In this document: positions 33,440-41,287 of the stretch, piece by piece | How the letters are laid out: the number at the start of each line of letters is the position of its first letter | Numbering within the stretch: position 1 is the stretch's first letter | NCBI GenBank assembly: GCA_004556545.1 | Contig: SFGO01000016.1 | Coordinates: forward strand, 1-50,982 | Direction of reading: 5' to 3' | Source of the DNA: Clostridiales bacterium | GTDB taxonomy: Bacteria > Bacillota > Clostridia > Christensenellales > Aristaeellaceae | Length of the DNA stretch: 50,982 nt | Made by a program: the position numbers and the translations under genes | Notes under the pieces: generated by a model | What the model saw: the letters and a program-made list of their open reading frames with translations, nothing else | What the model was told of the DNA's origin: nothing | The model's database searches: none

Positions 33440-34998
33440 AGCGAACGGAATCGGTTCTGGTGGGGCTGGTCTGTGCGGTGCTGGCGCTGCTGTTTGCCTA
33501 TTTATGCGGATACGGGCTTTTTCTGACCAGCACGATTGCGGAAGAGGGCTATCTGTCAGAGCCGATCATTGAGGTGCAGGACAATCTGCTTTACAGCTTG
33601 GCGGGGCTTTTGGCAGCCGGAATGATTCTGTGGCTGTTTTCGCGGCTGGAGAAGAAAATCCCCATGGGAGTCATGGTGACGATTGCTTTGGTCTGGGCGG
33701 CTGCGCTGGGAACGCTGTGGGTGCTTTCGGTCAGGACGGAACCCCGGGCGGACGCGGCCAGCATTGTGAATGCGGCCCGGCAGGCCTTGAGCCGGAACTA
33801 TACGGAGCTGAAGCGAAAAAACGGCTATTTCAATCAGCATCCCTATCAGCTGGGCTTTATGGCGTTTTGCCAGCTTTTGCAGACGGTCTTCGGCCCCAAA
33901 AACTACCTTGCCATGCAGCTGGTGAACGTGGTTTTTCTGACGCTGGCCTATGGCGGAACTCTGCGGCTCCTCTGGCTGATGACGAAAGAGGCCCGGGTGG
34001 TTCGCTTCGGGGCGCTTTTATTGATGCTCTGCCTGCAGCCGATTCTGTACGTGACGTTTCTCTACGGCAATATGGCCAGCATCGCCTGTACGCTGTGGGC
34101 CATGTGCTTCCTTTGCCGGATGGCCCAGGACGGCGGCGCGTGGCGTTTGCTCCCGGCCGGGCTGCTGTGCGGCTTGGCGGTGATGATGAAGCCCAACGGC
34201 TGGATCCCTGTTCTGGCGATGCTGATCGTCATGGGCCTGTGGTTCCTGTCGGAGAAAAAATGGAAGCTGCTGCCGCTGCTTCTGCTGCTGGTTTTAGGCC
34301 CCATGCTTTGCACCAAAACGGTTGAAAAGGCCTATTCCGCCGCCTCCAAGGCAGATCTGACGGGCGGCATTCCCATGACGGCCTATCTGGCGATGGGTCT
34401 GCAGGAAAGCTCCCGCGCGCCGGGATGGTACAATGAATATGTGGAGCGGGTCTACAAGAACGCGAACTACGATCCTGCGGTGGCTTCCGACAGGGCGGTG
34501 CAGAATATCCGCTCCCGGTTGGAAAAATTTGTGAGCGCGCCTCACTATGCCCTTGACTTTTTTCATGAAAAAATGGTCTCGCAGTGGAATGAAACCACCT
34601 TCGAGGCCATCTGGATCAGCAAAACCTGCCCCTACGACCAAAAAGCCCGCAACGAGTTTGGCGATTCCGCGCTGAATGGCAGCCTTCGGGACGGGCTGGA
34701 AAAGTGGATGGAAGGCTATACGATTGCGCTGTATGCGCTGTTCTCGCTGGCGATGGGCGCGTTTGCCCGGAAGCTGCTTCGTCGGCCCAAAGAGGGAGAA
34801 GCGCCGGTTCCGCGTCCGCTGGGGCTCGGCCTTTCCCTCTGCGCCGTCACTGTAATAGGGGCTTTCCTTTACCATATGATCTTCGAGGCCAAGTCCCAGT
34901 ATCTGTTCATTTACCTGTTTGTGATGATCCCTGCGGCCGCGTGGGGCCTGAGCCGCTTCTTTGAAAAAGGCGGCTTCAGGAAGCAGGCCCGGTCATAA
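33436..34998 (+). CDS. GT39/PMT-like polytopic membrane glycosyltransferase
   Basis: A 520-residue protein with about eleven hydrophobic helices. YFNQHPYQLGFMAFCQLL and an FGPKNYLAMQLVNVV segment follow the first extracytoplasmic loop, and FLYGNMASIACTLWAMCFLC and LAVMMKPNGWIPVLAMLIV lie further on. This is the pattern of bacterial lipid-linked sugar transferases (GT-C, dolichyl-phosphate-mannose mannosyltransferase-like). Acceptor and donor are unknown. Coupled to the DUF1622 gene by ATGA. Its 3' end overlaps the convergent spoIIIAH gene by 23 nt. Confidence 0.82.
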   Translation: MKRTESVLVGLVCAVLALLFAYLCGYGLFLTSTIAEEGYLSEPIIEVQDNLLYSLAGLLAAGMILWLFSRLEKKIPMGVMVTIALVWAAALGTLWVLSVRTEPRADAASIVNAARQALSRNYTELKRKNGYFNQHPYQLGFMAFCQLLQTVFGPKNYLAMQLVNVVFLTLAYGGTLRLLWLMTKEARVVRFGALLLMLCLQPILYVTFLYGNMASIACTLWAMCFLCRMAQDGGAWRLLPAGLLCGLAVMMKPNGWIPVLAMLIVMGLWFLSEKKWKLLPLLLLLVLGPMLCTKTVEKAYSAASKADLTGGIPMTAYLAMGLQESSRAPGWYNEYVERVYKNANYDPAVASDRAVQNIRSRLEKFVSAPHYALDFFHEKMVSQWNETTFEAIWISKTCPYDQKARNEFGDSALNGSLRDGLEKWMEGYTIALYALFSLAMGAFARKLLRRPKEGEAPVPRPLGLGLSLCAVTVIGAFLYHMIFEAKSQYLFIYLFVMIPAAAWGLSRFFEKGGFRKQARS

Positions 34999-35485
34999 TT
35001 CGGATATTTTCGGACGGAATCTCGCTGTGCGCCACGCAGAGGGAAAGAATGGTCATGCTGTCCACGCTGTTCAGCTCCCGCGCCCCGGCGTTGACGGTCA
35101 GCGAATCGTTCTGCATAACGACCAGCACCGGGGCAAACCCTGCTTTTTGCAGCGCTTCTTCAATGGCCAGCTCGGTCTGATGATTCTGAACCATGCGGTT
35201 TAGCTGCTCCGCAGCCTGATCCCGGACGGCCTGCTGCAGCTGCTCGTTTTCCGTCAGCGCTTGAAGCGCCGCCATGTCCTTTTCATACGAAGCTTCCCGC
35301 GCATTGCGCCCGGAAACGGTCGGCGCGGGAGAAACGGCGGCTTCCGGCTGCGTCGGCCGCGGAACGGCGGAAAGCGGATTTTGCCAGACAAGAATTCCGG
35401 CGGCGATCAGAAGCGCCGCCAATACGCCCAGCCGGGCCATGCGCCCGGCATTCTTTTTGGTTTCCAGAACAGAAGCTCCCTTCAT
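34976..35485 (-). CDS. spoIIIAH: Stage III sporulation protein AH
   Basis: A 169-residue mother-cell protein of the sporulation feeding-tube channel, exposed in the intermembrane space, where it binds SpoIIQ or an equivalent. One membrane helix (about 18-36) is followed by a Pro-rich linker and the ring-forming domain: YEKDMAALQALTENEQLQQA, then LNRMVQNHQTELAIEEALQK and GFAPVLVVMQNDSLTVNAGA. ATG 35485 overlaps the spoIIIAG stop, with GGAGG upstream. It is last in the operon and runs 23 nt into the opposing glycosyltransferase gene. Confidence 0.93.
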   Translation of the reverse strand: MKGASVLETKKNAGRMARLGVLAALLIAAGILVWQNPLSAVPRPTQPEAAVSPAPTVSGRNAREASYEKDMAALQALTENEQLQQAVRDQAAEQLNRMVQNHQTELAIEEALQKAGFAPVLVVMQNDSLTVNAGARELNSVDSMTILSLCVAHSEIPSENIRIMTGPAS

Positions 35486-35832
35486 CGTCCCGCCTCCATG
35501 GAAAATACGTCTACTGCCGCTTCCGGCAGGCCCAGCAGGGTTCGAACGGCCCGAATCAGATTGAGCCGCACCTCCATGCTGTCGGCCCCTTCCGCGACCA
35601 CCACGGCCCCTACCGGCGCGCCGGAAGCAGAGAGCCCCTCCGCGCCGCTGTAGTATACGGCCACTTCTACCTTTCCTGCGCCGCTGATGGCGCTGAGCAC
35701 CTGCGCGATCCGTTTTTCTTCGCCGGTGCCGCTGCCGTCCGCGCTGCGCCCGTTCAGCAGGAAGCAGCACAGCAGGCCGGCCAGCAAAACCGCCGCCAGC
35801 AGAAACCAGCGGTTTTCTCCCAGTCGTTTCAT
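35482..35832 (-). CDS. spoIIIAG: Stage III sporulation protein AG
   Basis: A 116-residue protein, shorter than the roughly 200-230 residues of Bacillus SpoIIIAG. One membrane helix (9-27) is followed by the ring-building motif region EKRIAQVLSAISGAGKVEVA and LNLIRAVRTLLGLPEAAVDV. It is expected to form a large ring across the engulfed forespore membrane. ATGA overlaps bound the gene on both sides. The region between the conserved blocks is much reduced, a clostridial-type short form. Confidence 0.92.
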   Translation of the reverse strand: MKRLGENRWFLLAAVLLAGLLCCFLLNGRSADGSGTGEEKRIAQVLSAISGAGKVEVAVYYSGAEGLSASGAPVGAVVVAEGADSMEVRLNLIRAVRTLLGLPEAAVDVFSMEAGR

Positions 35833-36323
35833 GCGCCCTCCGCTCCAACGGTCTGGCTGACCGTGATTCGGTCTTCTTCCACTTGCAGGGCCTGCGCGAT
35901 CTTTTGACGAAGCTGGCCGGTACTCAGCAGAAGGGTTTGCCCCTTTTTGGGAGAAACCCTCACTTCCGCCTGATACAGCGCCCCGTCTGTGCATAGCCAG
36001 ACGCTTCCCTGCGCATCGTAGCCTGCTTTTTCGGCCAGACGCACCAGAAACGCTTCCGCTTCCCGAGCAGTGGCCTGCAGCGCCAGCCGGTCTGCCGCTG
36101 CGCTGCCCTCCGCCTGCCGGAAAAGAGCGAAGCTTTCCTGCACCCGCTCCGCAGACGCGGGCAGCAGAGCGGTCACGGAGGAAAGCAGCGCCGCCGCCAT
36201 CATCAGGCTGACGGTCAGCCGTACCGCCCGGCGCTGACGGCCCTCCGGCAGCAGCATTTCGCAAAAGGCCCACAGCACCGATAGCACCGCCATCCGCCGG
36301 ATGAAAGCGTTCAAAGCGTTCAT
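35829..36323 (-). CDS. spoIIIAF: Stage III sporulation protein AF
   Basis: A 164-residue protein with two N-terminal membrane helices (about 10-25 and 34-52) and a soluble domain ending in LRQKIAQALQVEEDRITVSQ. In the family this domain resembles the ring-building fold of AG and AH. The start lies 4 nt after spoIIIAE, and the stop overlaps the spoIIIAG start. Confidence 0.9.
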   Translation of the reverse strand: MNALNAFIRRMAVLSVLWAFCEMLLPEGRQRRAVRLTVSLMMAAALLSSVTALLPASAERVQESFALFRQAEGSAAADRLALQATAREAEAFLVRLAEKAGYDAQGSVWLCTDGALYQAEVRVSPKKGQTLLLSTGQLRQKIAQALQVEEDRITVSQTVGAEGA

Positions 36324-36327
36324 TTTC

Positions 36328-37473
36328 TCACCTCAGCATGACCGTCATGGTTCCTACGGTCAGCATTTCCGCACAAAGCAGCATGAACATGGCCCCTACG
36401 CTCAATTCGATGATAAACAGCAGGGAGAATACCTCCCCGAATTCTCCGATGCACCGGCAGAGGGGACTGTCCGCCACCGGCTGCAGCACCGCCGAAGCCG
36501 CCCGGTACAGGAACAGAGCCGCCGCCGTGCGAAGCAGAGGCGTCAGCAGCTTCAGCAGCAGCACCAGAAGTCCCAGCACGCCTACGGCGTTTTCCACCAG
36601 CAGAGAGCAGCCTACCAGCGTGTCGACCGTGTCGGCAAACATGCCGCCTACGATGGGAATAAAGTTGTCCATGGCGTATTTGGCCGTGCGGATGCTGACG
36701 CCGTCCACCGCCGCCGCGCTGAGACCCTGTACGGACATCACGCCGATAAAGACCGTAAAGCCGAAGCCCAGCGTCCAGTTGGCGATCTGCCGCGCCAGCC
36801 GGCAAAGGCGGCTCAGCCGCACGTTGTCGCCCAGCCCGCCCGCCATGGTCAGGACCGCCACGCCTACGGCAAAGGGCATGGTCACGTGCTGGATCAGCGT
36901 GGTCATGGAACCGGCCGCCGCCATCACCGCCGGTTGGTAAAAGGCCGAACTGGCCGTTCCGCCCACCGCCGCCAGCAGCGTGACCAGCAGGGGAAAAATA
37001 GCCTGCATCCATCCGGCCATATCCCCGACGGACTGGACGCAGAGCTGAACGTAGTCCTTCAGATCGGCGCAGAGAAAGCCCATGACGGTCAACAGCCCCA
37101 TATAACCGGCCGCTTTGCCTGCACCGCTGTTTTCCGGGAAAAACTGCTCGCTCACGGCGGAAAGCAGGGCGGGGATCCAGAGACGGGTCATGCGCCAGAG
37201 AGTCTGACGGAAAATCCCCGCCGCTTCCGAAAAAAGCCACTTGAGAACGCCCTCCGGGTTCAGAAGGGTCTTGCCGGAAGCCAATCGAGAAAGCCAATCG
37301 CCGGGCGAGCCTTCCAGAAAGGGAAGCGTGCCTGCCGCCTGCTCCAGCGCATGGAGATCCAGCTTGCCCACCACGTCTCGCAGCCCGCTTTCCAGCGCTT
37401 CGGCATAGGAAGTGAGGGGAAACAACCCCAAAAGCAGCAGCAGTACCCCAAAAGAAAGCGAGCGTCGTCTCAT
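36328..37473 (-). CDS. spoIIIAE: Stage III sporulation protein AE
   Basis: A 381-residue polytopic membrane protein with an N-terminal signal-like helix (RRRSLSFGVLLLLLGLFPLT). Typical SpoIIIAE stretches are VMGFLCADLKDYVQLCVQSV, AMDNFIPIVGGMFADTVDTL and ADSPLCRCIGEFGEVFSLLF. It is thought to be the membrane conduit of the channel complex. ATG 37473 overlaps the spoIIIAD stop as ATGA. Confidence 0.94.
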   Translation of the reverse strand: MRRRSLSFGVLLLLLGLFPLTSYAEALESGLRDVVGKLDLHALEQAAGTLPFLEGSPGDWLSRLASGKTLLNPEGVLKWLFSEAAGIFRQTLWRMTRLWIPALLSAVSEQFFPENSGAGKAAGYMGLLTVMGFLCADLKDYVQLCVQSVGDMAGWMQAIFPLLVTLLAAVGGTASSAFYQPAVMAAAGSMTTLIQHVTMPFAVGVAVLTMAGGLGDNVRLSRLCRLARQIANWTLGFGFTVFIGVMSVQGLSAAAVDGVSIRTAKYAMDNFIPIVGGMFADTVDTLVGCSLLVENAVGVLGLLVLLLKLLTPLLRTAAALFLYRAASAVLQPVADSPLCRCIGEFGEVFSLLFIIELSVGAMFMLLCAEMLTVGTMTVMLR

Positions 37474-37856
37474 GGGGCCAGCTCCAGAATCAGTGTCAGA
37501 AGCTCCAAAAGCAGGGGCGCGGTCAGCGTAAAAACGCTCAGCTTGCCCAGCAGCTGCACCTTCAGCGCCAGACTGTTTTCTCCTAAATCGGAGCAGGTCT
37601 GAGCGGTCAGCTCGGCGGTATAGCTCATGCCCAGCACCTTCATGAAAACGGTCAGCGTTTCCTCCCGTAGACCGGCCAGCGCCGTCAGCTTCCGCAGCTC
37701 CTCCTGCAGAAACGAAACGCTGCCCAGAGCGCCGAGCAGCAGAATACATCCCGCCGCCAGTGCGCACAGGGACGCGAGCTGTGGCTGCTGCTGCCGAACC
37801 ACCAGACAGAGGACTGCGGCAGAGACCGCCAGCCCCATCCATTGCAGAAAATCCAT
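37470..37856 (-). CDS. spoIIIAD: Stage III sporulation protein AD
   Basis: A 128-residue membrane protein with four hydrophobic segments. LRKLTALAGLREETLTVFMK followed by VLGMSYTAELTAQTCSDLGE is diagnostic of SpoIIIAD. It starts 2 nt after spoIIIAC. Confidence 0.93.
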   Translation of the reverse strand: MDFLQWMGLAVSAAVLCLVVRQQQPQLASLCALAAGCILLLGALGSVSFLQEELRKLTALAGLREETLTVFMKVLGMSYTAELTAQTCSDLGENSLALKVQLLGKLSVFTLTAPLLLELLTLILELAP

Positions 37857-37858
37857 GG

Positions 37859-38059
37859 CTAGTACAGCGCAAAGATGCTTTTCAGGCTGGACAAAAGATC
37901 GGAAATCAGGTTCACGACCAGCAAAAGCCCGATAATCAGCCCCGCCACCGTGACCAGCGTGCCCAATTCTTCCCGGCCCGCCCGGTTCAGAACCTGACTG
38001 ATGACCGCCACCGCCACGCCTAAGCCTGCCAGCTTGAAAAGCAGATCCACCTGAACCAT
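37859..38059 (-). CDS. spoIIIAC: Stage III sporulation protein AC
   Basis: A 66-residue protein with two membrane helices. VDLLFKLAGLGVAVAVISQV and GREELGTLVTVAGLIIGLLL match SpoIIIAC across its full, usual length. It starts 19 nt after spoIIIAB with a GGAGG-type ribosome site. Confidence 0.94.
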   Translation of the reverse strand: MVQVDLLFKLAGLGVAVAVISQVLNRAGREELGTLVTVAGLIIGLLLVVNLISDLLSSLKSIFALY

Positions 38060-38078
38060 CGCTTTTCCTCCTTCTTTT

Positions 38079-38600
38079 TTACCATAAGGCGATCCCCGCC
38101 ATCAGCCCGAAGAGCAGCCCCAGCTGCATCAGCAGCTTTCCGCCCTTTTCCGCCTGCTCCCGCGCCTTGTCCGAAAGGGGCCGCAGCTTTCGGATGGCGC
38201 TGGCCGCCGCCTGTTCCCGCATGGCGGCGGTGCCCGTTCCCAATTGGGCGAAAAGCGCGTCCATGACGGCCTTTTCCTCCGGCTTTTCCGCTGAAAGCGG
38301 CAGGGCGGAAACGGCCTGACGATAGGCCTCCCGCAGACCGGCCAGCGGGTGCTTTTCCAAAAACTCGGCTGTTTTTTCCAGCCGCCGGGCAAAAAGCCCT
38401 TCGCCGCCGTCCGCCGCGCAGGCCCGGAGCAATGCGGGAAGCCCCAGCCGTTCCTCCAGAATCATCAATCGCAGGCGGGCCAGCAGCTCCACCTCGTTTT
38501 CCAGAAGCCGCAGACGGGCGCAGCGCCGCTCCTTCAGCCCCGCGCCCAAGGCCGTGCCCAGCGCCATGCACAAAAGCGCCCCAGCCGCGCCCAGCATCAC
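38079..38600 (-). CDS. spoIIIAB: Stage III sporulation protein AB
   Basis: A 173-residue protein with an N-terminal and a C-terminal membrane helix around a helical domain, resembling type II secretion GspF-like folds. LLENEVELLARLRLMILEER and LSDKAREQAEKGGKLLMQLG are the family's conserved ends. ATG 38600 overlaps the spoIIIAA stop as ATGA. Confidence 0.92.
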   Translation of the reverse strand: MMLGAAGALLCMALGTALGAGLKERRCARLRLLENEVELLARLRLMILEERLGLPALLRACAADGGEGLFARRLEKTAEFLEKHPLAGLREAYRQAVSALPLSAEKPEEKAVMDALFAQLGTGTAAMREQAAASAIRKLRPLSDKAREQAEKGGKLLMQLGLLFGLMAGIALW

Positions 38601-39508
38601 GCTTCCTCCCCGGGAGCCACGGGCTGAAAATCCCGGTCGAAGACCCCTGCCAGTTTTCCCGTCTCGCGGGGATCCAGCATGGCGTAGCGGTCAAAAGCCT
38701 GACTGCGGACGAGCGGATACAGCGCGCTTCGGCTGCGGACGCTGTCCAGCTCCCGTCCGTGTACCGTGGCCAGCACGCTGACGCCGCTGTGAATGGCCTC
38801 CAGCACGGCCTGCGCGTCCGAAAGGCTGCTCAGCTCGTCCGTGGCCAGAACCTCCGGCGACAGGGAACGAAGCAGCCAACGAAACCCTGCTTCCTTTCCG
38901 CAGCCGTCCAGCACATCGGTGCAGGGGCCGACTTCCAATTGGGGAAGTCCGTCGCACATGGCGGCGATCTCGCTGCGCTCATCCACCACGCACACCCGGC
39001 GGCCCGCTTCGCTCAGACGGCGCAGACTGTCCCGGAGAAGGGTGGTCTTGCCCATGCCGGGCAGACCGACGATCAGAACGGAACGGCAGCGGCCATGCTC
39101 ATCCGTCAGATGGGGAAGCAGCCCGTCCGCCGCGCCCCGCCACTGGCCCGCGATGCGGATGCAGAAGGAGCTGATTTCCCGAAGCGCGCGAACCATCTGC
39201 CCCTGACAGATGACCCGCCCGCACAGCCCCATGCGGTGTCCGCCGCGCAGGGTGACAAATCCGCCGCGCTGCTCCTCTGCCCGGGCGTACAGGGCGTGCT
39301 CGCACAGCGCCTCCGCCATCTGGGCGACCTGCTGGGGCGTCGGCTCGCACAGGCAGAGCTTTTCCCCCTGACAGGTCAAAAGGCGGATCGGCTGTCCAGC
39401 CCGGACGCGAATCTCCCGCAGGCTGCCCTCCGGCAGGGCGTTCAGCGGCCGGGCCGCCGCCTTGGGAAGACAGTGCGTCAGAAATGCGATGGTTTCATGC
39501 CAGTTCAT
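38597..39508 (-). CDS. spoIIIAA: Stage III sporulation protein AA, ATPase
   Basis: A 303-residue secretion-type ATPase of the sporulation channel. Walker A is GLPGMGKTT (about 147-155), followed by VVDERSEIAAMCDG and the Walker B region PEVLATDELSS. The N-terminal half has the conserved GGFVTLRGGHRMGLCGRV. The start has GGAGG 8 nt upstream and lies 48 nt after the L,D-transpeptidase gene. It is first of the eight-gene spoIIIAA-AH operon, usually transcribed by SigE in the mother cell; I did not find a clear SigE promoter. Confidence 0.95.
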   Translation of the reverse strand: MNWHETIAFLTHCLPKAAARPLNALPEGSLREIRVRAGQPIRLLTCQGEKLCLCEPTPQQVAQMAEALCEHALYARAEEQRGGFVTLRGGHRMGLCGRVICQGQMVRALREISSFCIRIAGQWRGAADGLLPHLTDEHGRCRSVLIVGLPGMGKTTLLRDSLRRLSEAGRRVCVVDERSEIAAMCDGLPQLEVGPCTDVLDGCGKEAGFRWLLRSLSPEVLATDELSSLSDAQAVLEAIHSGVSVLATVHGRELDSVRSRSALYPLVRSQAFDRYAMLDPRETGKLAGVFDRDFQPVAPGEEA

Positions 39509-39556
39509 GGTTCATTCCTCCGGAAGCGTATTTTTCATTTCTATATTGATGGATCT

Positions 39557-40294
39557 TTATTCAAACAGAATCAGCCCGATGGCCCGGTAAAAGGCCGCGT
39601 CCACATCGTCGCCCGCGCGCAGTCCCAGCGCTTTCCGGGCACGGCGCACCGCGTCCGCCGTGCCGGAACCGTATATGCCGTCGGCGTTTCCGTACAGGTA
39701 GCCCAAGGAGATCAAACGCCGCTGCACCGCCGCCACGTGGCTGCTTCGGTCGCCGGGACGCAGCGCCCGCAGGCTGGAATCCAGCTGCCCATAGGGCCCG
39801 CCTTGAATGACCACCTTGCTCCAGTTGCCCACCTTGCCGTAAAGCTCCTCCGAATCCCGGACAAACATGCGGATGCAGCCGTGGCTGGCGTTGGAGCCGA
39901 TGCTTCCGGGACGGTTGGTGCCATGAATGCCGAACTGCCCCCAAGGCACATTCAGCCCCAGAAAACGGGTGCCGAAGCCGCCAAGCTCTCCGGAAAAACG
40001 ATGGGTGATATAGAAAGTTCCGATGGGCGAAGGGGTTTCCCATGCGCCGGAAGCGATGGGATAGCGCCTGAGCACGGTCGTTCCCTGATAAAGCGTCAGG
40101 GTTTTCTGGGGAAGATCAATCCAGATCCAGCTGCCTTCGGGAACGTTGGCCCGCCGCGCGGCTTCCGCCGGGGAAAGGTTCTCCTTTTCCGCCGTTTCCC
40201 AGGCGGCGGCGCACAGAAACGGAAGCACGGACAAAGCGGCTGCCAGCAGCATTAGCAGGCATAGAACCTTCCGAAGAACCCTCCGCTGCTTCAT
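39557..40294 (-). CDS. L,D-transpeptidase (YkuD) with peptidoglycan-binding domain
   Basis: A 245-residue exported protein. A signal or anchor helix (about 10-30) precedes a YkuD domain with the active-site motif HGTNRPGSIGSNASHGCIRM, whose Cys forms 3-3 peptide cross-links or attaches proteins to peptidoglycan. A C-terminal PG_binding_1 domain contains AVQRRLISLGYLYGNADGIY. Most homologues have the binding domain at either end. ATG 40294 is supported by GGGAGG upstream. It precedes spoIIIAA by 48 nt on the same strand, so co-expression in sporulation, for instance cortex or germ-cell wall modification, is a reasonable inference. Confidence 0.9.
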   Translation of the reverse strand: MKQRRVLRKVLCLLMLLAAALSVLPFLCAAAWETAEKENLSPAEAARRANVPEGSWIWIDLPQKTLTLYQGTTVLRRYPIASGAWETPSPIGTFYITHRFSGELGGFGTRFLGLNVPWGQFGIHGTNRPGSIGSNASHGCIRMFVRDSEELYGKVGNWSKVVIQGGPYGQLDSSLRALRPGDRSSHVAAVQRRLISLGYLYGNADGIYGSGTADAVRRARKALGLRAGDDVDAAFYRAIGLILFE

Positions 40295-40368
40295 GGCTGT
40301 CCTCCCTCTGTCTTCTCTGGAATTTATGCGGGATCCCCGGCGAGTATGACGGCGAATTTTCTCCGTCA

Positions 40369-40459
40369 GCACCGCGCCGTTCGGCAGCGGCGCTGACGAA
40401 AAATGCGCTTGTTGCCGCTCGTTGCCGCGCTGCCTCATTTGTGCGGGTTTGCCTTTACA
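40369..40459 (+). repeat. Dispersed intergenic repeat, copy A
   Basis: ACCGCGCCGTTCGGCAGC, GGCGCTGACGAAAAATGCG, CTCGTTGCCGCGCTGCC and TCATTTGTGCGGGTTTGCC align with copy C on the minus strand at 20783-20944, without its central 75 nt. Its right end supplies the -35 box of the next promoter. Confidence 0.75.
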
Positions 40460-40482
40460 ACTGCGCCGGAAACTTATATAAT
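40454..40482 (+). promoter_or_regulatory. SigA promoter of the ECF S component/coaX operon
   Basis: TTTACA (40454-40459), 17-nt spacer, TATAAT (40477-40482). The -35 hexamer is the last part of repeat copy A. A leader of about 118 nt follows. Confidence 0.8.
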
Positions 40483-40606
40483 GCCAGTGTTGCTTTTCCT
40501 TGCAGAGCCGAGCGTCAGCGCCGGCCACTGCCCGCCGGAAAAGCGGCAAAACGGTTCCCCAATATCGTCGGGTATCCCAACAGAACTCGAACGGAGGAAA
40601 AGAAAA

Positions 40607-41287
40607 ATGAAACAGGAAACCCTTCTGGAAAACCGCCGCCGTCAGAGCGAACGCATCCGTCAGATGATCGTCGCCGCCATGCTCAGCGCCATTACCGCCC
40701 TTCTGGTGTTTACGCCTATCGGCATGATTCAGCTTCCGCCGCCGCTGCTGGCCGTGACCACGGTACATGTGCCGGTGCTGATCGCCGCGCTGGTAGAAGG
40801 CTGGTGGGTCGGCGGCTTTGTGGGACTGGTGTTCGGCGTATGCAGCATGATCCGGGCGTGGGAGTCCGGCGCGGTAGGGCTGACGCTGTTCTTCCGCAAT
40901 CCCCTGATCAGCGTTCTGCCGCGCATTCTGTTCCCGCTGGGAGCCTATGCGGCGTATCTTCTGCTGAAAAAGCTCTTCCGGGAGGGACAGCTAAGGGACA
41001 AGCTCGCCGCAGGCATTGCGGCGGCGGTCGGCGCGGCGCTCAACACCGTTCTGGTACTGGGAACGCTGTATCTGATTTACGGCGCGAAGCTGACGGAGCT
41101 GGTCAACAATATGATCTCCGTGGGAAGCGCGGAAGCCCATTATCTGGATCAGGCAGGCGCATGGCTGGTGGCGGCGGTCGGACTGCCCAACGGCATTGCC
41201 GAGGCCATCGTAGCCGCTGTTCTGGTGCCCATGATCAAGGTGGCGGTGGACGCCGTAACCAAGCGTAAAGGAAGGAAACAAGCATGA
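40607..41287 (+). CDS. panT: ECF transporter S component, probable pantothenate uptake
   Basis: A 226-residue membrane protein with about six helices. It fits the S-component fold: AAMLSAITALLVFTPIGMIQ near the start, VHVPVLIAALVEGWWVGGFV and GLVFGVCSMIRAWESGAVGL in the middle. S components bind a vitamin and need a separate energising module (EcfA1A2T), which is not in this window. It ends in an ATGA overlap with coaX, which phosphorylates pantothenate, so pantothenate is the best substrate guess. ATG 40607 follows GGAGG at 40593-40597. Confidence 0.8.
   Translation: MKQETLLENRRRQSERIRQMIVAAMLSAITALLVFTPIGMIQLPPPLLAVTTVHVPVLIAALVEGWWVGGFVGLVFGVCSMIRAWESGAVGLTLFFRNPLISVLPRILFPLGAYAAYLLLKKLFREGQLRDKLAAGIAAAVGAALNTVLVLGTLYLIYGAKLTELVNNMISVGSAEAHYLDQAGAWLVAAVGLPNGIAEAIVAAVLVPMIKVAVDAVTKRKGRKQA

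Noticed and set aside
40483..40606. Riboswitch or T-box leader before the ECF S component gene
   Set aside because: I found no T-box sequence, terminator stem with U-run, or known vitamin riboswitch core in these 124 nt.
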